A stretch of DNA of 64,000 nucleotides, taken from Gigaspora margarita. Lineage: Eukaryota > Glomeromycota > Glomeromycetes > Diversisporales > Gigasporaceae. The position numbers and the translations under genes were made by a program. The notes under the pieces were generated by a model. It saw only the letters and a program-made list of their open reading frames with translations, did no database searches and was not told the DNA's origin. The DNA lies in contig WTPW01000513.1 of NCBI GenBank assembly GCA_009809945.1, positions 314,483-378,482 of the forward strand, read 5' to 3'. Positions 10,901 through 21,040 of the stretch are shown in pieces. Each line of letters begins with the position of its first letter. Position 1 is the first letter of the stretch.

Positions 10901-12515
10901 TTTGGTGAGGTTTCGAGTTTCGGATAAGGTTTCGAAAGTTATAATCCGAAGCCTGAAACTTNGGATTTGGCACAAAAGGGTTTCAGCATCAACTTTAGAG
11001 AGAATAAACAAATAAGTTAAGTTATTGATGTTTTGGCAGTTTCGGGGTTTCGGTTGAGGTTTCGGGTTTCGGTCGAGGTTTCGGGTTTCGGATAGGTTTC
11101 GGAAGCTATAATCCGAAACCCGAAACTTTCGGAATCGCCAAAAAAGGTTTCGGTGCCATCTTTGTAATACAGCATATTCACAAATTTTCATTAAATTTCC
11201 TTATAGATGCTATTATGGGCTCAGTACGCCTTACCACGGACGCATCCAAAAGTTTCTTAAAACGCAATCAATCAGCGTATATTGAATATATTAATGCTTT
11301 ATTTGATGAAATTGCTGATAAAGTGCCAATGCATCGTTCTCGTTTAAGCACAAATTATAGATTCGAAGTATTTAACGGTCAAATTGCTATTCCAATCCGT
11401 ATAGATATGGCAAGGAATAAAACTGAAAGGAGTTCTCCTGAAGTATTTTCGGACTTAAACAATATGATTGCTTACAAGAATATTACTACTTTCTCTTCCG
11501 GTATGACAAATGATTTAGATCAAGATTACGGGTTTAAATTAATTGGTAAATTAATGTTCTCATTTAAAAAATGCCGAAAATTGAATTCGTGACTAATGCT
11601 CATATAATAGAGATTATACGGAATTATGGGAATGATTATAAAGTACATATAATCACTGGATTTATGATTTTTATAATTTTTTATTTAACACTAAAGTTTA
11701 AATCGAAAATATTCGAGGCAATAAGTTCTGCAATATTAGGATTATCTGTGTTTATTCTTACAGTTCTCTTTGTTATTTACTATTCTGGTGACGTGCCGGA
11801 ACTTTATTGCCCAAGGTATTCTACCAAATAAATTTATTCATTTATTTTTAATAATCATAAATTAATGTCACCTTTATTTTTTTTCCCTTCAAAAAAAAAA
11901 AAAAAACCATGAAATGAAGTGTACTCCTCCTGAATATTTCATTACACATAAACTTTCGTATAGCAATTTTTACTATTTATAGGGGATTTAAATATTCTTT
12001 TATTGGTGAATTTTATAAGGAAAATCTAATTTTAATAGCTATATTAACAATTATTTTGGCACCGATTGATTATGAATTTTTGACGATTTTGAAATACGCA
12101 CCTATATTTCCCATATTTACTAAGAGAATATACCGATATGAGGAAATTAATAGACTTAATATACATGAAGATATATTTGAAGTTGCGACTAAATGTGGTG
12201 CAATCGTCGATATAATTAAGAATAGTTTACAGATCTATATTCAAGTGAGTAAATATATTATCGTTATGTCACGAGTAATGTTCATTAAAAATATTAAAGA
12301 AGCAAGGCATTGATGAAACTAATATAGTAATTTAATTTTCTGCTCAAACATCATGCTTCATAATATTATTTAAATAGGTACGTTATTACACATCCAATTA
12401 CCTTTTGGTATATCATTCGGTTCCACTCCTTTTGCTTATCATGTCTAGTCTTAAGATTATCATTATTATCATTAATTATGTGTGCAAAAAAATAAAATTG
12501 AAAATTAGTCAGTAA
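7951..12515 (+). pseudogene. Receptor 1: membrane glycoprotein gene, unit 1 copy, decayed
   Basis: Nine exons are read by comparison with unit 2: 7951-8529, 8603-8719, 8802-9538, 9621-9968, 10038-10067, 11207-11545, 11611-11815, 11983-12244, 12378-12515. It starts with a signal peptide (MMKIFSQPYRF then a hydrophobic run) and continues with an Asn-rich ectodomain with many NxS/T sites, a 110-residue juxtamembrane block (RLTTDASKSFL...RLSTNYRF), and membrane helices in exons 7-9. Two lesions break exon 1: an extra A after CATCCT near 8278 shifts the frame (the summed exon length leaves remainder 1), and AAA has become the stop TAA in TTAACTAAC near 8327. Exon 7 also lacks 25 codons found in unit 2. 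Intron 5 carries the 1,050-bp insertion 10115-11164. It is probably a pseudogene, unless a sequencing error explains the inserted A. Confidence 0.75.
10115..11164. mobile_element. Mutator-like MITE rich in CCGAAAC repeats, in receptor 1 intron 5
   Basis: The element is flanked by the 10-bp direct repeat TAATACAGCA (10105-10114 and 11165-11174), which is single in unit 2 near 39672. The ends are inverted (AACATGGCGTCGAAACG against the complement of GGTTTCGGTGCCATCTTTG). Both arms are filled with CCGAAACC-type repeats in opposite orientation. A 9-10 bp duplication fits Mutator-like elements. The internal open frames are products of the repeats and are not genes. Confidence 0.8.
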
Positions 12516-13060
12516 GTATAACAATAATAATTGAATGTCAATTGAGAAATGCCAAATCCTTTTTTTAATTTTATTACTAATAAATAAATGATATTCTGAT
12601 AAATAAATAGACGGTTAGTACAAAATTCTATTATTACATTAATTTATAAAATCAGAATTTACCCATCACATATTACCTTCTAATCTATTTTATTATCATT
12701 CATAATAAAGAGAGTAAGTATTAAGGTCCATGAAATAATTACATCATATAATCAGGAATAACTATTAATTATACTTTTCAATCGATTCAAAAATATCATC
12801 AGCTTGTGGGTATAAATTTTCATATATTGAATGACCGTCTCAATAAACGTTCATTATTTAATATTACTCTTTAACTATGCTAAATAGCAAGTAAGTAGGA
12901 AAGTTCATGATGTAAGTTTGTAAAGTTCATAATTATTACTATTAATTTATGATCATTGTCGACTGAATCAAAGGTGAATATACTACTAATATATTGATCC
13001 TTTTTTTAAACTATAATCAAAGGGATTGATACATTTTACTAATTTATTTTCATGTTAAAG
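12516..13060 (+). other. Gap between receptor 1 and kinase B; possible intron
   Basis: No ORF is visible in this AT-rich stretch. It aligns well with 41131-41751 of unit 2. It starts inside a strong donor (CA then GTAAGTATAAC at 12512) and ends with the acceptor GTTAAAG at 13060, in matching phase. It is therefore either intergenic DNA of about 550 bp or an intron of a combined receptor-kinase gene. Confidence 0.45.
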
Positions 13061-15154
13061 GGATAATTTTTATGGAAAGTGTAAAAATGCAAGAAACCTT
13101 TTATTTCTCCAACTTGGTGCCTATGTGATGTTCTAGAAGTAACTAAAGGATGGGCAAGTGAAAAAGAAGAGATTGATGACTTTATTAAAGAACTTCAACT
13201 TAAAACCACGGAATATGAAAATGTGATTGAATGGATTCCATTTGATAGACTGACTAATTTGCAAAAGTTTAGAGAAGATGAATCAGAAATAACATTTATG
13301 GCTACTTGGATAGATGACATAAGAATAATTAAAGGTGAACTTATGGAATATACACAATTACGTAATGAATCATATGGTGTCAACCTTAAAATATTTAGTG
13401 ATTTTCAAACATGCAATTTGTTTATAGAAAAAGTAAGTTGATTTATTATTGCATTATCCATAACTTTTAGCAACGATATTAATACAATTAAAACTTTTAT
13501 AAGCTTAAAAATTATATGCAGCTAGAAGAAAATGTTGTATATGGAATTACTCAAAATCCAGAAACAAATCAATATATAATTGTAATTCCAGATGAATTTA
13601 GTTCTAGAAGAAACAAAAATTTAAATGGAAAATGTAAATCCTGTAAACAGTACAACACTTCCCCTGCGTGGTGCCAATTTTGTGATCCTTGGAGAACAAC
13701 TCAAGAATGGACAAGTGAAAATGAAAGCATTGATAACTTCATTAAAGAACTTCAACTTAAAACCACGGAATATGAAAAAGTGATTGAATGGATTCCATTT
13801 TATAGACTTATTAATTTGCAAATGATTAGAAAAGATGAATCAGGAATAACATTTATGGCTACTTGGATAGATGGCAAAAGAGTAATTAAAGGTGAACTTA
13901 TGGAATATACACAATCACGTATTGAATAATATGGTGTCAACCTTAAAACATTTCGTGATCTTCAAACATGCAATTTGTTTATAGAAAAAGTAAGTTGATT
14001 TATTATTGTATTATTCATAACTTATAGCGACGATATTAATACAATTAAAATTTTTATAAGCTTAAAAATTATATGCAGCTAGAAAAAAATTTTGTATATG
14101 GAATTACTCAAAATCCAGAAACAAATCAATATATAATTGTAATTCCAGATGAATTTAGTTCTAGTAGAAGTGATTTAAATGGAAAATGTATATCCTGTGG
14201 ACAGTACAACACTTCCCCTGCGTGGTGCCAATCTTGTGATCCTTGGAGAACAACTCAAGGATGGACAAGTGAAAATGAAAACATTGATAATATTATTAAA
14301 GAATTGCAATTAAAGGCCACGGAATATGAAAAGGTGATTGAATGGATTCCATTCAATAATCTAATTAATTTACAAGAATCGGAGCTTGGGCTTGTATTGG
14401 CAACCTGGGACAAAGGTGTACGAGAAATTAAAGGCGAATCTGGGAAATGTATACAATCACGTACTATGTCATCTGTTGACCTTATGGAGCTGAATTATTC
14501 TACTTTGGAACTTTTAGAAAATGTATGTTAAAATTATTTAGATATTATTTGACTTATTGTTGAAATATAAAATGCCACTTAATTAATTAATACATATTAT
14601 TTAAGTTTATTACTGTTCATATGCACAAGGACTATAGAATACATGGAATAACTCAAAATACAGAAACTGGTCAATACATGCTTGTAATTGATTTTTGTAA
14701 TGACAAAAGAAAGTTCGTTAATGGAATATGTGGACACTGCAAACGATACAATACCAATCCAGCCTGGTGTCAAATATGTGATCCTCCAAAGGTGGACCAA
14801 AAAACAAGTGGCGATAAGAACATAGATAATTGCATTAAGGAATTTCAACTTAAAGCCACTGCATTTGAAAACGTTATTGAATGGATTCCATATAATAGAC
14901 TAGATCATATAAAAGAGATTAATAGAGGAGGGTTTGGTATAGTGTATTCATCAACTTGGCTAGATGGTAAACGAACAGTCGAAGGTGATGATAGTTTGGG
15001 TTATGTACGACATCGTAAGAAAAAATGTGAAGTTGCTCTTAAGACATTGTCTGGTTCTCAAACAGACACCGAATTTTTAAATGAGGTAAGCTAAAATTAT
15101 TTTTTACAATATTTTTTTGTATTAATGACAGGATGTAAATGGTTTTGAAAATTT

Positions 15155-15440
15155 GGGGGTGTCAATAGAAACCAAGCAACCCATTTTTTTTTTTTTTTTT
15201 TTTTTAACTTTAGATTAAAATATCTTAACAATTTCATACTCATTCCGGTAATTTATTGATAATATAACTCTTGAAATACAAACCAATCTTGATAAAAACT
15301 TTTTTATTTTAATTCTATAACTATATAGAATTAAAATAAAAATTTTAACAAGATTGGTTTAATAGTTGTTAAGATATTTTAATCTAAAGTTTAAAAAAAT
15401 TTATTTAGAAACAATTTGCTTGGTTTCTACTGATACCCCC
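15155..15440. mobile_element. Palindromic MITE in the last kinase intron (copy B)
   Basis: It is the same element as in kinase A and C, with ends GGGGGTGTCAATAGAAACC and GGTTTCTACTGATACCCCC, flanked by ATTT on both sides. This copy has a T tract of more than 20 bases near 15185 and an extra 40 bp near 15240, so it has diverged most of the three. Confidence 0.8.
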
Positions 15441-16301
15441 ATTTGTACGTTGTTTAAGGATATGTATGTGATAATTGTAATGTGAAAGTTCTATTTAGCA
15501 ATAACTATTTCTCATATATTTAAAGGATGAGTTATTTGCGATGTACATGAGCGTTATTTTGAGTCAAATTTGCTATTTCAAAAAGTGGAAATTTAGAAAT
15601 TACGTCATTACTCAAATACGGTAAAATAAATTTACTGGATATAATCTTATAAATTTTATTCATATATTCTTTCAAGTTTAAGCATCATATGCAATGTAGG
15701 TTCGAGGGTAGTACACTCGAAGTATACGGATTGACTCAGAATACAAAGGATGGACAATATATGATGGTACATCAATATGCCAATAGAGGAAATCTTCATG
15801 ACTTTTTAACTAAAAATTTTAGAGAACTTGTATGGCAAAAAAAGTTAAGGCTACTTACGGATATATCTTATGATCTATCTCGAATCCATAAAGCAGAACT
15901 TATTCATGGAGATTTTCACAGTGGTAATATTATACTAAACCAAGTTATCGATGGAAATATAATTTCATATATTACAGATCTAGGATTATCCAGAAAACAA
16001 GATGAGCATGATTTAGAAAAAGGAAGTGTTTATGGAATCATGCCATATGTTGCTCCAGAAATTCTCAATTGCAGGAATCAGCAACACACACAAGAGGCAG
16101 ATATTTATGGATTAGGTATTATTATGGCAGAAATAACAACCGGACAAAGGCCTTGTAATGGGTCTAAGTACGATTTTGAACTTGCAATAAAAATTTGCCG
16201 TGGATTACGTCCGGAATTTGCCGAAGGAACACCTGATTGCTACATTGAATTAGCTAAACAATGCATGGATTCAAATCTACAAAATAGGCCTACTGCTGAA
16301 G

Positions 16302-17042
16302 AGCAGGGGGGAACTTTCGTTTCCGATGATTTCCGGGATCGACGTTACACAAGTATTTATATAACTTAGTAATGTAAAACCGGAAGTTTTGGGTATAAGC
16401 AAACTTAAAAAAAAATCAACTATTGACATAATACTTTACTAATAGAACAACTTCCTAACGAGTGTCTCGTCAAGAAAATAAAGTTGCATCGCCTTGCATC
16501 GCGCGACTAAAGGTAAATCTAAGAAGAGTTGAAGTATTATCTACCGTATAGTAGCAAATAATAGAAACATATTACACTGCTTAATTCGTAGAGTTTAACT
16601 GTTTTTTTTTTCGTTTTTTTTTTTTATTCAAATAATTAACTCGTTTTATTTATAAATTTTACGGTGTTTTTTTAAGAGCTATACATAATTAGGAGATAGT
16701 TAATTTAATAAATTCATTTTATATGTATAATACTGTAGTAGTACTGTAGTATAGTTTTATTAGTCGTATAGAGTTATATAAGAGGTTACGTAACTTGTAA
16801 TTAAAAAAATTTTTTTAAATAACATTTATACAGTTGAAAAGTTGCTGTTGTTGCTTAAAAAAGTAATATGATTCTTCTACAACGCGATTCTTTTAAGAAA
16901 TTATAATATACGGACTACACTTGCTATTAGCTGTCTTGTTCAACGAATATCTAAAAGTGAGGTCATGTGTCTATGNTATGATGGTTTTTGATTGGCTATG
17001 ATAAACCGTGTATTTCCGAAAAATGAGAAAGTTCCCCCTGCT
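16302..17042. mobile_element. Mutator-like element, 741 bp, inserted in kinase B
   Basis: Inverted ends are AGCAGGGGGGAACTTTCG on the left and GAAAGTTCCCCCTGCT on the right. The 9-bp target CTGCTGAAG is duplicated at 16293-16301 and 17043-17051. Removing the element and one repeat restores the kinase reading seen in copies A and C. The 9-bp duplication fits the Mutator superfamily. No transposase frame is present, so it is non-autonomous. It contains an unresolved base at 16976. Confidence 0.9.
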
Positions 17043-17248
17043 CTGCTGAAGAAGTTTATTTAAAAATTAATCAATGGAAAAACATTTTAGAATCAGATAA
17101 TTTGACAGATAAAGAGGAGGCTGATACACTTATAAAACAGGAATTCTTTGTTGCTGATACTATAATTAAAAAAACATTACTAAAATCTTTACCAGAAGAA
17201 AAAGGTACCAATATGACCGAAATTACTTTATATTGCTTATGCGTTTAA

Positions 17249-19442
17249 TTCTTTAGTGTTAAGTATTAATTTTATTGTTTTATTAGTATCTACTCGATTA
17301 ATTCTCACTACTACAGAGCAAATTGCAAAATTAATCTCTAATATTAGCGATTTATAATGTTAGCATAATTTACAATATTTGATTGTTTTAAACAATGTCC
17401 TTTTTACTAATATTATTTTTTTAAAAAAAAAATTGAATGTAAGGTTTTTTCATTTGTATGTTTATTTATTCAAATATATTGTAAAAGGGAATGAAATTTA
17501 CATGGATTTAGAATTTCGTACAATTTTATGGTTAGATCATAATGTATATATAAAATAAATATATTAATTTAATTCATCTTCAGCGTGATAATTTTAATCA
17601 CATAGTTCTTCTGTGACACACAATCTTAGTTTGTGCACCAATTTGTGGTCTAAGCGGATATGATTTGTTGCTTTTGCCTTCATGGGAAGAATTTACAAAC
17701 TTTGATAAATAACTTTAAATAAAGGAGATCAGTCAAACAATACAATATGACTTTTTTTAATCTGTTGCCAGCGTTGTTCACTGGAACATTCCATGGAAGA
17801 CCACTGAAATTAACTGGATGGAATTGGAAGCATAATAGCTTCCAGTGGTCGAATGCCATGGACCGCTCTAGTGAAATTTTTTTATCACTGGAATGGATGT
17901 TCCAGTGTTGTCCAATGATTCCAGTAACTTTTGATTGGTCGATTCAAATCAATCACCCGGATTAGTGAACTGACATACCCGGGTGGATCAGTTAACCGAG
18001 TGAAGTTGTGCTGCCTTTAATAAGCAGTCGCCGATTAATTTAATAGATTAGTGGTAAGTAGGTATTTCTATTTGTTTGCCTTTTAATTCACTCATTCATG
18101 AGCCGAATGGAATGAGTAATGTGGACAAAATGATTTGTACGTGATGGTAATTTAATATTTGTTTTGAAAACTTGATAATAAATGATCTTTATAATTAAGG
18201 TTGCGGCCCAAACCTTTTTTTTAAGTCACGACATTACTACTTAGTTTGGGTTTTGGGATCGGGATTTCTACCTAATTTAAGTTCATAAATCAACCCAAAT
18301 ATATGTCCAATTTTGATGAATAGTGTCAAACTCAACCAATTTATTAATAAATCTGTGTACTTTTATAGCGTTTGCAAAAGATGTGATCCATGATATTTGT
18401 GATGATGATCGAGGGAAATTTCGAGGATTCTAGGTTGTCTGTTGATCAGTTGTATTTCCCAACGTTTCTCTATATTAGTTGAAATCTGTGAAGTTCGAAG
18501 AATCGTCTAATTTCCCGTGATTTTACATGAATTCATGATTTGCAGTGGTCACACCTTTCTAAAACCGCGAAAAAATATAATATTAAAACTTTAAATTATT
18601 CAAAAAATTTAAAATTTTAATCGAGTTCGATCTTCCAAGTTGATGTAAGTCATCAGATCGAAAAGATGGCTAAACATCAGGATATGCCGGAAGCAATCCA
18701 TACGGTTAGATCAGAGTCAGCCGTCATAATTGAATACAATGGGTTTGTGCTGTGAAAGAGTGCACATGAAGGCAGACAAGTAGAATTAACCAACTGCCCA
18801 ATTTAGAATCGCAATATGGAATCCTAACGGTATCATTGTCAATGACAAGTGTAAGAAGTCGCATGCGATAGGCAGACCAGAGATTCGCACTCGTAACCCT
18901 TCCACCCATGGGAATTTACATAGAATCATCATAAATCCTGCCATTTTATAGTAGCTTAAGCTTCTCATCAAGGCCGGCCTGTTTTATGCAATGTGGGAAA
19001 CCGCCAGCTGGTGTTAGCATTGCGAATTCAACGACAAATATGACTGCTATTTCTGGGAGCATATCCAATCTCGGTTTACACATCAATCGCACTGATGTAC
19101 GCATTTAAATTTTTTTTACTATGAGGGAGGGATAATGTAAAACACATAATCAACTTGGTCTGGCCTAAAGATCTTTCAATAAAGTTAATATGTGGTGCTA
19201 CAAGTTAGATGCATCCAAATAATATTACGTCACATACGTGCAATGTTTTTGTTCTTATGTGTTAAGATATAAACAATGTTTATTCAGCCGTACGAATCAT
19301 GATCATAAATTACTGGAGAATGTTTACTTATCAATCATTATGATTAATAAAATCCATAAAAAGAGTAAGTGCTGACAATTTTAAGCTTGAAGCTTGTACA
19401 AACACGAATTAATGTGCATATATAAAATTCATACAGGGGCGT
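17249..19442. other. 3' flank of kinase B, aligned with the kinase C 3' flank
   Basis: No gene recognised. It aligns with 45149-45833, 46166-46398, 47472-47990, 49404-49611 and 50770-51268 of unit 2 once the unit 2 insertions are removed. 17750-17940 is a nest of short inverted repeats around CCAGTGGT/TCCAGTG; the 72-codon frame there is a by-product. GATTCAAAT at 17941-17949 is the empty target of the unit 2 element 45834-46156. The left end of an ACAGGGG... element remains at 19433-19442, split by the LTR element. Confidence 0.6.
18366..18570. mobile_element. Short mariner-like MITE
   Basis: The ends TAGCGTTTGCAAAAGATGTG and the complement of GTCACACCTTTCTAAAACCG match the termini of the 1.2-kb element at 5354-6573. 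An orthologous copy sits at 47682-47879 in unit 2, so this insertion predates the duplication. Confidence 0.65.
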
Positions 19443-19463
19443 TGAGAAGGGGAAAACAATACC

Positions 19464-19796
19464 CAGGGACACGTAAAAATTTGGATCCAAATTTATCCAA
19501 GTAAATCCAAATTTTCAAGTATTTTCCAAATAAAACCAAATTTATTGAAGTTTTTTCTATATATAAACCACATGATCTTGACGATTTGATTGGCTATCTG
19601 CAATTATAGATCACATGCATGTTTGGTTGTTTGTAATACAAAATTTTCAAGTCTTATCAATCATGTGATTATCATGTGATATGGCCTAAATTACTGCTTA
19701 ATTTCGTAATGCTGGTTAAAATCCAAATAAATCCAAATATTTGCAATTTTCAAAATAAATATTTTAAATTTTTAAAACAATTTATACGTGTCCCTG
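19464..19796. mobile_element. hAT-like MITE, 333 bp
   Basis: The ends CAGGGACACGTAAAAAT and TATACGTGTCCCTG are flanked by the 8-bp repeat ACAATACC (19456-19463 and 19797-19804). The intact site ACAATACTCTAC is seen in the other LTR at about 24736. An 8-bp duplication fits hAT. A second family member with ends CAGGGACACGG is at 33213-33556. No coding capacity. Confidence 0.9.
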
Positions 19797-19972
19797 ACAA
19801 TACCCTACTTCTAACTATAACCACTTTAGGCTACTAACACCAACTAAATCAACTCTACTAACACTCAAGACTCCTCAACCTTGAACTGGCAGGCAGAAAG
19901 AGGCGTGGAAGATTTGGTCCGGGTCTCAAGGTTCGGATAGTCTTGGTAAGGCGTAGAACACTTGGTCCGAAT

Positions 19973-20415
19973 TAGGGTGTCCAGGATTATGCGATGCGAT
20001 ATTATGCGCATAATTTGCTATTTTTCGCATCGCATATGCTTCGCATAAACAAGCAAAAAAAAGCATAAATCACGTGAATAAAAGTTGATTGGTTGTTGGG
20101 AATATGTTAACTTCATCCGGCAAGCTTTAAATTTGTAATTTAGGTGACAGAGTGATGATAGAATGTAGGTCCCGAAAAGTTCCGATGTGGAAAATGAATG
20201 AACTTAAATTACGAGCATAGTTGGAGCAAAATTTTTGGTGAACGTCCGAAAAAATCCGAAAAACAGAACTAAAAGAATTAATTACATATAATAAAAATCG
20301 CATAATCGACCTAATTGATCGCATAATTTTAAATTTATTTCGCATCCATCGCATAATCAACCTCAGTTCGGCCGCATAATTTACCTCATCGCATCGCATA
20401 ATCCTGGACACCCTA
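19973..20415. mobile_element. hAT-like MITE with GCATAAT subterminal repeats, 443 bp
   Basis: The ends TAGGGTGTCCAGGATTATG and CATAATCCTGGACACCCTA (approximately) are flanked by GTCCGAAT at 19965-19972 and 20416-20423, an 8-bp duplication. The arms carry many CGCATAAT motifs, likely transposase-binding subterminal repeats. The minus-strand frame at 20127-20411 arises from these repeats and is not taken as a gene. Confidence 0.9.
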
Positions 20416-20739
20416 GTCCGAATAACTAGGGTCGAATCGGGTTAACGATTATGTCACGAGACTTTAATAAGAGGTCACGGGTTTATACTTCAATACGAAG
20501 TTACGTATCGGGAAAATATCGGTTTATTATAATAACAACAGTCTGTTTATTTATCTATCGGGGGGATTACTAACTATAACACTTCTACTCTAATTTCGAA
20601 GGCTATAAACTCTTCTTGAGTTCTTCCTTTCTCGAGCTACCAAAAGCTGTCTTGCTCTAAAGACAAGAGACATCGTATTTATACTTTTTACATTCCTATT
20701 ATCGATACAGGTTTTATGGCGGAACTAATAGTTGAATTA

Positions 20740-20825
20740 ACCGATCTGACATATCGGACCGATCTGACATATCAGACCGATCTGACATATCGGACCGATC
20801 TGGCATATCGTACCGATCTGACCGA
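20740..20825. repeat. 18-bp minisatellite in the LTR
   Basis: About five copies of a unit close to CCGATCTGACATATCGGA lie in tandem, with a matching array in the other LTR at 25219-25320 where the count differs slightly. The unit is partly palindromic (CCGAT/ATCGG), as would suit a dimeric DNA-binding protein in an LTR control region; that role is a guess. Confidence 0.75.
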
Positions 20826-21025
20826 AATGCCATATCTGTACTTGTCAAACCAGATGCAACAGGTAATTTCATTTACTATACTACGAAGCTACAGTACTAT
20901 GTATATATGGGGGCTATGTCAACTCTTACTAAATATACAATTGACTACAAATAGATGTATACAAATGATAATCGGATAGAATAATAATATAAAAAAGAAA
21001 ATCGGCATGACTTGACACCTTCACA

Positions 21026-21035
21026 TTCTCCCCTA
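21026..21035 (-). other. Candidate polypurine tract of the LTR element
   Basis: Read on the minus strand, GTAGGGGAGAA immediately precedes the TGTGAAGG start of the 3' LTR. Position and purine content are those expected of a plus-strand primer site. Confidence 0.6.
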
Positions 21036-21040
21036 CTTGA

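Larger units (their letters stand above)
13061..17248 (+). pseudogene. Kinase B: TKL-like kinase with three N-lobe repeat exons, decayed
   Basis: Exons: 13061-13432, 13522-13989, 14079-14522, 14630-15085, 15677-17248 (the last interrupted). The first three carry a zinc knuckle, the VIEWIPF linker and a degenerate kinase N-lobe. Exon four has the intact glycine loop RGGFGIVYSS and VALK. Exon five has HGDFHSGN, DLG and APE, so the kinase domain motifs are complete. Lesions: against kinase C one base is missing between the two Cys codons of the first knuckle (TGT then five A then TGC, near 13081), shifting the frame. TCA has become TAA at 13927-13929. A 741-bp transposon (16302-17042) splits the last exon just after the kinase domain, adding a foreign tail that ends at 16369. 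The original C-terminus resumes at 17052. An RNA starting inside the gene could still give a kinase domain. Confidence 0.75.
19443..21025 (-). repeat. LTR (3' LTR on the minus strand) with two nested hAT MITEs
   Basis: Direct repeat of 24723-25518. It is longer only because of insertions at 19464-19796 and 19973-20415, each with an 8-bp target duplication. The other LTR has neither, so both insertions followed retrotransposition. Remaining differences are mostly C/T and G/A changes. Confidence 0.85.

Noticed and set aside
10721-11191. 156-codon minus ORF with RNLDRNPKPQPKPRN-type repeats
   Set aside because: It is a translation of the CCGAAAC word array inside the intronic transposon, with an unresolved base in it.
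20127-20411. 94-codon minus frame with repeated IMR words
   Set aside because: It is created by CGCATAAT subterminal repeats of a hAT-like MITE.
20716-20979. Plus-strand frame with TDLTYQ/RTDL repeats, also at 25193-25447
   Set aside because: It translates the 18-bp LTR minisatellite and lies antisense to the element.
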